The translations under genes and the position numbers were made by a program. Below, piece by piece: positions 7,124 to 15,800 of a DNA stretch of 64,000 bases. Numbering within the stretch: position 1 is the stretch's first letter; the number at the start of each line of letters is the position of its first letter. Below the pieces are notes generated by a model. It worked only from the letters and a program-made list of their open reading frames with translations. It ran no database searches and was not told the origin of the DNA. The DNA is from Fidelibacterota bacterium (lineage in GTDB: Bacteria > Fidelibacterota > Marinisomatia > Marinisomatales > TCS55): positions 232,586 through 296,585 of the forward strand of contig PBPT01000016.1 in assembly GCA_002724735.1 (NCBI GenBank), read 5' to 3'.

Positions 7124-8086
7124 ATGGCCGGGAAATATGTAAGTATACCAACAGGAAATTATAGTCTTGCTGTCCAAGACAGTGGGACTATAACTCTTGA
7201 TACAGGTAATCAGGTAGGAGAAGTAATTGTCACAGGAAATTTAACTGTGCAAGGATCTTCTACTACTGTCACGTCTCAAAACTTAGATGTTAAAGATAAT
7301 ATTATTACGTTAAACAAAGGAGAAACAGGAGCAGGAATAACTCTTGATGATTCTGGTTTAGAAATGGATCGTGGCACATTTACTAATGTGTTGTTTACAT
7401 TTAATGAAAATATAACATGGTCTGATCCTGTAACTGATACCACTAAGACAGGCGGATTTGTATTTAAAGATGCAAATAATGCACTAATAGGTATAAGAAC
7501 AAATAATATTAATACAGGCGGCGGAGATTTATACTTAATTAATTCTGGTACAGGTACAGTAAGTGTAACAGGTACAAATAATTATGAATTACAAGTTACA
7601 GATGACGACGACCTTACAAATAAAAAATATGTAGATGATGCAATTACTAATGCATTTGGTACTGTTAATATTTCAACAATTGGTCAAGGTAATGTAGGAA
7701 CACAAACTGCTATAGCTATTGCAGATACAGACGTAACTGGCCAACCTAGTGTTGTAAACTTTTCAATTGATGGCAATATTAATACAAGACTGTTTGAAGA
7801 TAGATTAGAACTTCCTGAAGTTAGGATTGTAGGTTCTATCCTTGAAACTACAGTAAGTAACACTGACTTAGTAATAAGTTCTCCAGGTACTGGTGTAGTG
7901 CAAGTCGATGATACTTTGCATGTAAGGCAAGCAGTATCTGTACCAACGCAACCTGCAGACGGTAATATGTTATATATGCAGACACAATCGCACGGTAAGT
8001 CCGGAGTATTTTTCGTTAACGCACAAGGTACTAGAGACGAACTGATAAGTAAAAATAGAAGCATACTTTTTAGTATGCTATTTTAG
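7124..8086 (+). CDS. Tail-fibre-like structural protein (320 aa)
   Basis: Beta-strand-rich with Thr/Asn/Val repeats typical of trimeric fibre shafts: GEVIVTGNLTVQGSSTTVTSQNLDVKDN near residue 30, ILETTVSNTDLVISSPGTGVVQVDD near 250. These same phrases recur in the two 490-aa fibre proteins at 9013 and 10620. A triple-beta-helix or collar-like shaft is inferred. The C-terminal end (from PTQPADGNMLYMQ) looks like a small cap. The last ten codons form a perfect 8-bp hairpin at DNA level. Nine nt separate it from the next gene, so it is probably one operon member. The receptor is unknown. Confidence 0.75.
   Translation: MAGKYVSIPTGNYSLAVQDSGTITLDTGNQVGEVIVTGNLTVQGSSTTVTSQNLDVKDNIITLNKGETGAGITLDDSGLEMDRGTFTNVLFTFNENITWSDPVTDTTKTGGFVFKDANNALIGIRTNNINTGGGDLYLINSGTGTVSVTGTNNYELQVTDDDDLTNKKYVDDAITNAFGTVNISTIGQGNVGTQTAIAIADTDVTGQPSVVNFSIDGNINTRLFEDRLELPEVRIVGSILETTVSNTDLVISSPGTGVVQVDDTLHVRQAVSVPTQPADGNMLYMQTQSHGKSGVFFVNAQGTRDELISKNRSILFSMLF
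8060..8085 (+). terminator. Terminator-like hairpin inside the 3' end of the 320-aa gene
   Basis: An 8-bp perfect stem AGCATACT / AGTATGCT with a TTTT loop, followed by ATTTT, lies within the last codons and stop of the gene. The U tract is short, so it may attenuate expression of the downstream fibre genes instead of ending it. Confidence 0.45.
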
Positions 8087-8094
8087 GAAAAGAC

Positions 8095-8460
8095 ATGGCA
8101 ATTATATCAGCACAAGTAAAAACAACAAATACAGAGATATTAGATCCAACAGGCGTAGGATCGCCAGCAGGTGCTGTACCTACTGGAAAAACTTATGCAA
8201 TTACAAATATTTTAATTTGTAATAATAGTACAACTACAGCCGCTACTGTAGATATGCATTTAGTTAAGTCAGGTTCTGCTTTATCAAATGCAGTAACTAG
8301 AGTTTTGCATGATTTGAACCTACCAGCAAAAGAAACATTTACATTTGATTCTGAAAAAATAGTTTTAGATCAAGGAGACAAAATTGTTCTTATTGGTAGC
8401 CCAGATGCAGGATCAGGTTTAACAACTTTATCTGCTACAGTAAGCTTTTTGGAAGTCTAA
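8095..8460 (+). CDS. Small beta-sandwich fibre-associated protein (121 aa)
   Basis: 121 residues of alternating beta strands (YAITNILICNNSTTTAATVD, LPAKETFTFDSEKIVLDQGD, LSATVSFLEV). It shares the strand order and spacing of the 109-aa (12091) and 105-aa (22568) proteins, so the three look like paralogous single-domain beta proteins. Each sits next to large fibre genes; a fibre connector, chaperone or tip role is inferred. It follows the 320-aa gene by 8 nt (SD TAGGAAAAG) and abuts the next gene with 1 nt between. Confidence 0.7.
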   Translation: MAIISAQVKTTNTEILDPTGVGSPAGAVPTGKTYAITNILICNNSTTTAATVDMHLVKSGSALSNAVTRVLHDLNLPAKETFTFDSEKIVLDQGDKIVLIGSPDAGSGLTTLSATVSFLEV

Positions 8461-8461
8461 T

Positions 8462-8983
8462 ATGCGTTTTTTGAAGCAACAAACTCTGAATACCAGAAAC
8501 CTACAAGGTGCAAGTGTTAAATTTAGCACAGCTGGACTAGGCGTAATTGATGGTACAGCGGCGTTAGTGGTTCCTATAGGAACTACTGCACAACGTCCAA
8601 GCTCATCTGCTAACGGACAATTAAGATACAACACAGACAACAATGAGTTTGAAGTTTATGAAAATGGTGCATGGAAGAATCTAAGATATAACGAACCCAA
8701 CCCAGTTGGAATAGTCCAACAAAACTTAGGCACAGGAGACGGCACAGAAACAACATTTGGCGTACTTAATTCAGGAGATACAGATTATCCTGTACCAGCA
8801 AGTGCCGCAAGTGTGCTTGTACTTGTTGAAAATGTTTTGCAAGTTGCAACAACTAACTACACTTTAGTACAAAATCCTTCTTCAGGCCCAAATACACCTT
8901 ATGCCGCAGGATGGTATATAGTATTTGGTACTCCAGTACCCGCAGGTAAACCAGTAACAGTACTACACAATTTCGACAAGTAG
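8462..8983 (+). CDS. Tail-fibre/adhesin protein with GTTAQRP module (173 aa)
   Basis: Contains the module VVPIGTTAQRPSSSANGQLR followed by YNTDNNEFEVYENGAWKNL (residues about 38-75). This motif recurs in the 489- and 488-aa proteins and seems to be a small folding unit of marine phage fibres. The C-terminal half (from GIVQQNLGTGDGTETTF) is a second beta domain (LVLVENVLQVATTNYTL) similar to fibre proteins that end in a hydrophobic beta sandwich. It lies between a small beta protein and a late promoter. Structural function is inferred from composition and context. Confidence 0.7.
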   Translation: MRFLKQQTLNTRNLQGASVKFSTAGLGVIDGTAALVVPIGTTAQRPSSSANGQLRYNTDNNEFEVYENGAWKNLRYNEPNPVGIVQQNLGTGDGTETTFGVLNSGDTDYPVPASAASVLVLVENVLQVATTNYTLVQNPSSGPNTPYAAGWYIVFGTPVPAGKPVTVLHNFDK

Positions 8984-8987
8984 ATCC

Positions 8988-8995
8988 TATAAATA
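8988..8995 (+). promoter_or_regulatory. Late promoter box TATAAATA
   Basis: Exact TATAAATACAG just after the stop of the 173-aa gene, 17 nt before the GTG start of the next gene, with the SD TAGGAG between. The geometry allows a short conventional leader. Confidence 0.7.
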
Positions 8996-9012
8996 CAGTA
9001 TAGGAGAAATAC

Positions 9013-10482
9013 GTGTCTCAATTAGGTAGAATCGGTGGCGGAGTACTAAAAGACAATCTTTTACGTGACGGATCAAATTTAAATTTTAAAAATACAAGCG
9101 GTTCTACAGCATTAATTCATCTTGATGTTGTTAACGGCAGAGTAGGTATTAATACAGAATCACCTGCGGCAACATATGCATTAGATGTACCAAGTGCTAT
9201 TAGAACAACTGGCGTTAATGCTGATTACTTAAATATACAAAATTTTACTATTGACACAAATAGAATTTATCAAAATAGTGGCGATATTAATTTAGATGCT
9301 ACTAACAATATTTTTCTTGCAGGATTGCAAACTGACAATCTTACTATTAATTTTAACAGTATACGTTCTAACCAATCGAACGAAAATATAATACTAGATC
9401 CTAGCGGCACAGGATCTGTTGAAATATATTCAGATTGGAATATTACAGGCAATTTACATTCTACCGGAAACATCACATTTGGAGGAGATTTAACTTTAGG
9501 TGATAGTGATGATGACTCTATTACATTTCAAAGTGATGTCAACAGTCATTTACTACCAGATGTCAACGATGTATCAGAGCTTGGTTCTACAACAAAGTAT
9601 TGGAATCAAACACATACTAATGTACTTAATTCTGCTTCATTATCATCAGCTAGTTTAACTATAGATACAAATGTAATTAAAATAAATCAAACTGATGGAA
9701 ATTTAACTTTAAATCATACAGACGCTAGCAGAAAAGTTAGATTAGATTCAGTTGATGTGCTTAATGACACTATATCTTCTAGTGCAACAGACATTGATGT
9801 TGTAACAGCAGGAGAACTTATTTTTAATTCTACTACAGCAGTACTCCTTCCTGCAGGCACAAGTGCTCAAAGACCAACTAATGCAGGAGGTTTAAGATAT
9901 AATACAGATACAGGATTGTATGAAGGTAGAGCTCCCACAGGTTATGTTTCTTTTGGGGGTGTATATTCTGATGATGCGGCTACAAATGTTACTGCTCACC
10001 CGACAAACGATACAATTTTATTTAGGGCAAATAACATTGCATCTGGCTCTATAGATTCTCAAGGTATTAATTTGACAGGCTTGCTAGTAGATAGTGTAAG
10101 TGCAAATGCTAATACTATTACAACAGATAGTGGTAACACAAATTTAAATTTTACTCCTAACGGAACAGGAAGTGTTGTAATAGACAGTATAAAATTTGAG
10201 CAAGGAAATATTACCAATACAACCAATGGCGCTTTAGAATTTATACCTACTGGACAAGGCTACTTCAAATCAGGTGGTACTGGAGGTATGGTGATACCAT
10301 ACGGTACAACTGCAAACAGAATTCCAAATCCTGCTATAGGAGACACACGATGGAATACAGATACTAGTACATTAGAAAGCTGGGATGGTGTACAATATGT
10401 TTTATCTGCAGGACAAGGCGGTACTGTATCAGAAGAGTATATGAATGAACTTTCTTTACAATATACTATAATACTAGGCTAA
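9013..10482 (+). CDS. Tail-fibre protein A (489 aa), paralogue of the next gene
   Basis: GTG start preceded by TAGGAG. It begins MSQLGRIGGGVLKDNLLRDG, matching the N-terminus of the neighbouring 488-aa protein (MAIGRISGPLLKANLLRNG), which suggests a shared attachment domain. Residues 30-280 are shaft-like repeats (NENIILDPSGTGSVEI, NITGNLHSTGNITFGGDLTLGD, DVSELGSTTKYWNQ). Two GTSAQRP/GTTANR modules with RYNTDT or RWNTDT follow at about residues 280 and 435. The C-terminus (EEYMNELSLQYTIILG) closes the chain. It is probably a homotrimeric fibre. The two paralogues may be alternative fibres or successive segments of one. Confidence 0.75.
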   Translation: MSQLGRIGGGVLKDNLLRDGSNLNFKNTSGSTALIHLDVVNGRVGINTESPAATYALDVPSAIRTTGVNADYLNIQNFTIDTNRIYQNSGDINLDATNNIFLAGLQTDNLTINFNSIRSNQSNENIILDPSGTGSVEIYSDWNITGNLHSTGNITFGGDLTLGDSDDDSITFQSDVNSHLLPDVNDVSELGSTTKYWNQTHTNVLNSASLSSASLTIDTNVIKINQTDGNLTLNHTDASRKVRLDSVDVLNDTISSSATDIDVVTAGELIFNSTTAVLLPAGTSAQRPTNAGGLRYNTDTGLYEGRAPTGYVSFGGVYSDDAATNVTAHPTNDTILFRANNIASGSIDSQGINLTGLLVDSVSANANTITTDSGNTNLNFTPNGTGSVVIDSIKFEQGNITNTTNGALEFIPTGQGYFKSGGTGGMVIPYGTTANRIPNPAIGDTRWNTDTSTLESWDGVQYVLSAGQGGTVSEEYMNELSLQYTIILG

Positions 10483-10496
10483 TTATCCAGAAAATC

Positions 10497-10504
10497 GCTA
10501 AATA
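10497..10504 (+). promoter_or_regulatory. Late promoter box GCTAAATA
   Basis: GCTAAATACT lies 15 nt after the preceding stop. It is followed by an unusually long leader (about 110 nt) before the next ATG. Confidence 0.6.
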
Positions 10505-10524
10505 CTATTAATGCAACGTATGAC

Positions 10525-10609
10525 CAATACTTGCAGGGTCAAACTGTGGTTAGCCGGCAAAGAGCCGAAAGGATGAAAACTAGGCTAGAGGGACAGGATC
10601 CCCGTATTG
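10525..10609 (+). promoter_or_regulatory. Structured 5' leader of fibre gene B
   Basis: CAATAC (10525-10530) pairs with GTATTG (10604-10609), bringing the leader ends together just before the SD GAGGAG. Inside, TAGC (10551-10554) pairs with GCTA (10584-10587), and a coaxial CGGC-aaaga-GCCG hairpin (10555-10567) stacks on it. Among the late leaders it is the most complex fold after the stand-alone RNA. It could control translation of the fibre gene or stabilise its mRNA. No known riboswitch or ribozyme core was recognised. Confidence 0.5.
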
Positions 10610-10619
10610 AGGAGAAGAG

Positions 10620-12086
10620 ATGGCTATTGGTCGCATAAGTGGTCCGCTCTTAAAAGCTAACCTACTTAGAAATGGGGTTAACTTAGCTTTTGAGACGAAT
10701 TTACTTTACTTAGATGTAAATAACAGCCGCGTAGGAATAAACAACGCAAACCCTCAGTACGATCTAGATGTAGGCGGAACTACAAGAGCTCCAACAATTA
10801 ACGTAAGCGGTGCAAGCAGTATTGGCACAGTGCAATTTAATGGCAATACTATTAGCTCTACGAGTCCTACTCTTGTATTAGGTACAGCTGATAATGTTGT
10901 TTACAACAAGAGATTAACAATAGATTCGATTGATATAAGAGATAATATTATATCTACTAATGAGTCTAACGCAAACATAGAGTTTGTTCCTAATGGTGTA
11001 GGTACTGTAGAAATAATAGGAGATACTAACGTACAAGGCAATATTACAGCTACAGGTAATATCACAGCTAATGGCAATATTACAATTGGTGATGCAGATA
11101 CAGATAATGTAACTTTCAATGCTGATATTGCTAGTAATATTATTCCTGATGCTACTAATACATATAATATAGGTTCAAGCACAAAGAAATGGAATAATGC
11201 ATATGTAAATGATGTTCAATCAAATCAAGCAAATATAGGCGATGTAAATATTGCAGGAAGTGTAATACAAACAAGTGTATCAAATGCTGATTTAGAACTT
11301 AGAGCAAACGGAACAGGTAGCGTAGTAATAGATGATCTTACTTTTAAAGATTCAACTGTATCAAGCACAACAGATTTAACCTTTGCACCAGGTAGCGGAA
11401 ACATTAACATTACAGGTACAGGATCCTTTAAGATTCCTTCAGGCACCACTGCACAAAGACCTACTCCTGCTGTAGGAAAAATAAGATACAACACAGATAA
11501 TAACAATTTTGAAGGATATAACGGCTCTAATTGGATTATATTAAACGGTGTTCAAGATTTAGACGGAAATACAAATATTACAGCTGAATTAACACCAGGT
11601 GCAAATGATAATACTATTAGATTTAATGTGTCAGGAAGCACAGTAGTTGATATTAACAGCACTAGATTAAATGCTCCTAAAGTTGTAGTAGATGATATTA
11701 CTATAGATGGTTCTACAGTTAGTACTTCCGCAACTAATACAGATTTAAATCTAGATGCTAATGGAACAGGTAGTGTTGTATTTGATGGTACACTTGCAAT
11801 TAAAGACAACACAATTACAAATTTAACAAATGGCGGTGTAACTGAATTCTTACAAACAGGCACAGGATATGTAAAATTTGGAGGTACAGGCGGATTTGTT
11901 TTACCAGTAGGTACATCAGGACAAAGGCCTGGAGCACCTGAAATCGGAATGGTAAGATATAATACAGCAGAATCAAGAGTTGAAGTTTATGACGGTAGCT
12001 GGAGTTCAGTTGCAGGTGCAGGTGCAGGTATATCATTAGGTGATGCTGAAAATATTGCATTAGAATTGGTCATAAGTTTAGGATAA
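10620..12086 (+). CDS. Tail-fibre protein B (488 aa), paralogue of fibre A
   Basis: ATG preceded by GAGGAGAAGAG. N-terminus MAIGRISGPLLKANLLRNG, then shaft repeats: NANIEFVPNGVGTVEIIGD, NITATGNITANGNITIGD, NADLELRANGTGSVVIDD, NTDLNLDANGTGSVVFDG. Two modules IPSGTTAQRPTPAVGKIR and LPVGTSGQRPGAPEIGMVR lie at about residues 270 and 430. It aligns with the 489-aa protein over most of its length, including the YNIGSSTKKWNNAYV versus ELGSTTKYWNQTH segment, so the pair arose by duplication. Its separate late promoter and structured leader suggest independent dosage control. Confidence 0.75.
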   Translation: MAIGRISGPLLKANLLRNGVNLAFETNLLYLDVNNSRVGINNANPQYDLDVGGTTRAPTINVSGASSIGTVQFNGNTISSTSPTLVLGTADNVVYNKRLTIDSIDIRDNIISTNESNANIEFVPNGVGTVEIIGDTNVQGNITATGNITANGNITIGDADTDNVTFNADIASNIIPDATNTYNIGSSTKKWNNAYVNDVQSNQANIGDVNIAGSVIQTSVSNADLELRANGTGSVVIDDLTFKDSTVSSTTDLTFAPGSGNINITGTGSFKIPSGTTAQRPTPAVGKIRYNTDNNNFEGYNGSNWIILNGVQDLDGNTNITAELTPGANDNTIRFNVSGSTVVDINSTRLNAPKVVVDDITIDGSTVSTSATNTDLNLDANGTGSVVFDGTLAIKDNTITNLTNGGVTEFLQTGTGYVKFGGTGGFVLPVGTSGQRPGAPEIGMVRYNTAESRVEVYDGSWSSVAGAGAGISLGDAENIALELVISLG

Positions 12087-12090
12087 TATA

Positions 12091-12420
12091 ATGGCAACAA
12101 CGTTTAAAAATAAAGTAGTAAAAGACATAGGAACAATGAAGATAGTAGCAATAGAAACTAATGCTAGTACACGTTCGACTATAATTGGTATAAGTCTTGC
12201 AAATACTACTACTGGTGCAGTAAGCGTAAGCGTTTTAATTGGTGATGATGCAAGTAGTGAGGGTTATTACTTAAAAGATGTATTAGTACCACCAAAGTCT
12301 ACACTTAAACCATTAGGCCCTGCTGAAAAATTAATCTTGGCTCCTAACAATACATTGTTATTACAGTCAAATAAAAGTAATTCAGTTGATGCTGTTTTAA
12401 GTTATGTGGATATTGTATAA
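12091..12420 (+). CDS. Small beta-sandwich fibre-associated protein (109 aa)
   Basis: 109 residues, beta-rich (TIIGISLANTTTGAVSVSVLI, LVPPKSTLKPLGPAEKLILA, DAVLSYVDIV). It resembles the 121- and 105-aa proteins at 8095 and 22568 in strand pattern and in the central P-x-K-x-T-L turn. It starts 4 nt after fibre B, so it is probably translated by coupling. The role is inferred from the gene neighbourhood: one such protein accompanies each large fibre block. Confidence 0.65.
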   Translation: MATTFKNKVVKDIGTMKIVAIETNASTRSTIIGISLANTTTGAVSVSVLIGDDASSEGYYLKDVLVPPKSTLKPLGPAEKLILAPNNTLLLQSNKSNSVDAVLSYVDIV

Positions 12421-12430
12421 GGAAAAATAA

Positions 12431-12808
12431 ATGGCATATATAGGAGCTTCACAAGAACAATACTACGCACAAAGCGATAAAAGATTTTTTTACGGATTGC
12501 GTAGGACTGATAACGGAGAATTATTTTTAGCTAAAGTAGATCAGCTTGGACAAGATGATGTAGTACAAATAAACAAAATTGGAGACCCAACAGATAACTA
12601 TCCTAATTTTGAAGAAGGGCAAGAATTTTTTGAAGGAAGAGATTATAATCATAATTTAGTATATGAAAATTTAAATTATGAACAATTTAAACACGATGAC
12701 AGAGATATTTGGTATTATATTAATGCTGAAGGAGAACTTTGTGTAAGAGTAAACGAAGATCACACATACGATGATGGTGCATCATCTAGCGGTGAGATAA
12801 CATACTAG
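12431..12808 (+). CDS. Conserved small acidic protein of fibre module (125 aa)
   Basis: Begins MAYIGASQEQYYAQSDKRFF and is rich in Asp, Glu, Tyr and Asn. No signal peptide or catalytic motif is visible. It lies between the small beta protein and the first giant fibre, separated by 10 and 13 nt, and is clearly part of the same operon. The SD (TAAGGA) is good. The single compact domain and aromatic richness fit a fibre-associated or assembly protein, but no family is recognised. Confidence 0.65.
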   Translation: MAYIGASQEQYYAQSDKRFFYGLRRTDNGELFLAKVDQLGQDDVVQINKIGDPTDNYPNFEEGQEFFEGRDYNHNLVYENLNYEQFKHDDRDIWYYINAEGELCVRVNEDHTYDDGASSSGEITY

Positions 12809-12821
12809 GTAGGAAAAGCTA

Positions 12822-15800
12822 ATGGCAGAATTTAATATTGATAGAATTAGGTTTAGATGGAAAAATATCTGGGCAATTTCTACAGTATATAGAAAAGATG
12901 ATATAGTAATCTATCAAGGCAAATCATATGTTTGTCTTGTAGGACATACTTCGCAAGCAGTAGCTACTGGATTTTATACAGATTTAAATCATGCAACTCC
13001 AAAATGGGAACTTATGCTTGACGGCATGATGTGGAGAGGAGACTGGGTCAATAACACATACTACAGTGTAGGCGAAATTATAAAATGGGAAGGATATGTT
13101 TACAGATGTATCGAAGCTCATACTTCTAACGTAGTGACCTCACAAGGTCCACATACAGACTATAGTAAATGGACCATTGTTGCAACGACTGATAATTGGA
13201 CAAATACTTGGACTACAGGATTTTTCTACGATCTAGGAGACATAGTAATTTACAATGGTATAACCTATCGTTGTATAGCAAAACATACATCTGCCTCAAA
13301 CGTAACCGATGGCTTAGAACAAGATCAGATAAGTTGGGAAATAGTAGCAAGATCAGATAATTGGCGTGCAGATTGGACTGTAAACACAAGATATATGGTA
13401 GACGATGTTGTTAGGTATAATGGTATAGTATATCGTTGTACAGTATATCATACTTCTAATGCAGGTGAAAGTGGAGGACTTGAAGCAGATCTACCTAAAT
13501 GGGAAGTAGTATTAGATCAATTTGAATATAAAGTAGAATGGACAACAGGCACTAGGTATAGAAAAAATGATTTAGTCAAATATGGTGAAACTATTTGGAA
13601 ATGTCTAGTAGGTCATACAGCAAGTGCTTTGTTTAGAACTGATGAAGCAAGTAGTTATTGGTCTGTTTGGTTACCCGGTTTTGGTTATGAACTATTATGG
13701 AATCAAGCAACTGAATATCAAAAAGGCGATATAGTTTTATATGGCGGTTATGTTTATACTTGTTTACAAAACAATTTAGGTAGTGTACCTAGTGTAAACG
13801 GAAAATTACAAGATACAGGAGACTGGGAGCTTACAAAAGAAGGTTACAAACATCAAGGTGAGTACAATCATGTCACACAATACTACACAGGTGATGTAGT
13901 TAGAAACGGTGGTTATTTGTATATTTGTGTAACTAATTCTATATCAGAATATCCAGATAGCTCTGCAAAGTGGCAAATATTAGTGCCTGGACACAAATGG
14001 AAAAGTGATTGGGTTGATAATGTACAATACTATGTAGGAGATATTGTAACTTATGACGGAAGTGCATACTATTGTATAGCAAGACATGCTGGTACAGAAT
14101 CTGACAACAGACCTGATCTTGACATGGCTAACGAACATGAAAACTATTGGCAATTAATGCTTGCAGGTATTGACGGGAACGTTTTAACAACAGATGGAGA
14201 TATACGTGTAAGAGATGCATCACAGACTACTAGACTAGCTATTGGTGCTCCAGGTGCGACATTAAAGGCCGTAAGTAATAACACAATATGGCAAGACTAT
14301 GGACCTGTATCAAAAGTTTATTACGTTGGTGTAACTGGTGTTGATAGTGCTAACAGCGGAACAACAGTCAACGCTCCTTTTAGAACAATAAAATATGCAT
14401 GTGATTATATTAATGCAGACTGGGCAAATAGGGCTCCAGCAACTGTATTTGTAACAGCTGGATATTATGACGAGCTTACCCCGATATCAATTCCAAAAGA
14501 AACAACATTAGTAGGAGACGAACTTAGAAGTGTTACAGTGCAACCTGCGGCAGGACGTGAAGCAAATAACATGTTTTACGTTAGCAATGGAGCAGGCATG
14601 CGTAACATGACTTTGCAAGGATTGACTGGTACTTTAGGCACAGTTAATGCATACGGTACAAAGCGTCCAAATGCAGGAGCATATGTAAGTCTAGACCCAG
14701 GCACAGGAATAAGTGATACTAATACGCATATTACAAGTAAGTCTCCATACATACAAAACATTACAACATTTGGCACAGGATGTGTAGGATTAAAAATAGA
14801 TGGAGCATTACATAATTCAGGTTACAAATCAATTGTTGCAAATGATTTTACACAAATAATAAGCGATGGTATAGGGTACTGGGCAACAAATAACGGTAGA
14901 TCAGAATTAGTAAGTGTATTCACATATTATTGTCATATAGGTTATTTGGCAGATGAAGGTGGAAAACTACGTGCAACAAATGGTAATAACTCATATGGAA
15001 CATTTGGAAGTGTAGCAGAAGGATATGATACAACTGAAACAGCAATAACAGGAAATGTGGATAACCAAGCTTCAGAAGCAAGTGCAAATGTTATAACTGA
15101 TAATCAAAATATGATACTAGCATTAGAATATAAAAATGCAGGTAGAACTTATAAAAATAAAGCAAGCGGATCAAACGCTTCAACGGTTACTTTTGCTGGA
15201 CAAGGTGTAAATGCAACAGCTACATACGAAGAAACTAGAGATGGCGCAGTATCTGAAATTAGATTGCTAGACCCTGGTGATTCAAGTGCGGCAGGCGGAA
15301 ATAATTATCAATATAAATTGAATAATGCTCAAGGCGGTGATGCAACAAGTATTACTTTAGCGGCCGCAGATACAGACGGTAGTCCGTCAAAATACAATGG
15401 CATGAGAATTTTTATTAATTCTGGTGTAGGTGTAGGTCAATATGGATATATTTCTAGTTATAACGATGTATCTAAAGTTGCACAAGTAAGTAGAGAATCA
15501 GACGGTTCAGCAGGATGGGATCATATAAATCCAGGTTGGCCTATTGAAACATTACTAGGCACAAATACAAGATACAGTATTGAACCAAGAGTTACATTTA
15601 GTGATCATCCATTAACTGCTACACAGATTACTGCACCAAGTAGTACAATATGGAAAGAGGTAATATGGTTCGATGCTGGAAGTTGCTTTGTAGCTGTAAC
15701 AGCAGGTGGTGCTGGAGATACGTATACTTCACATTCAGCAGACGGAATTACATGGAGTACTCCAGCAGTGAGATTTACAGGGAAGGATGTAGTCGCAGTG

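Noticed and set aside
10551-10590. Hammerhead-like CGAAAGGATGAAAAC string in the fibre B leader
   Set aside because: The CUGANGA core and a matching cleavage stem are absent, so a ribozyme is not supported.
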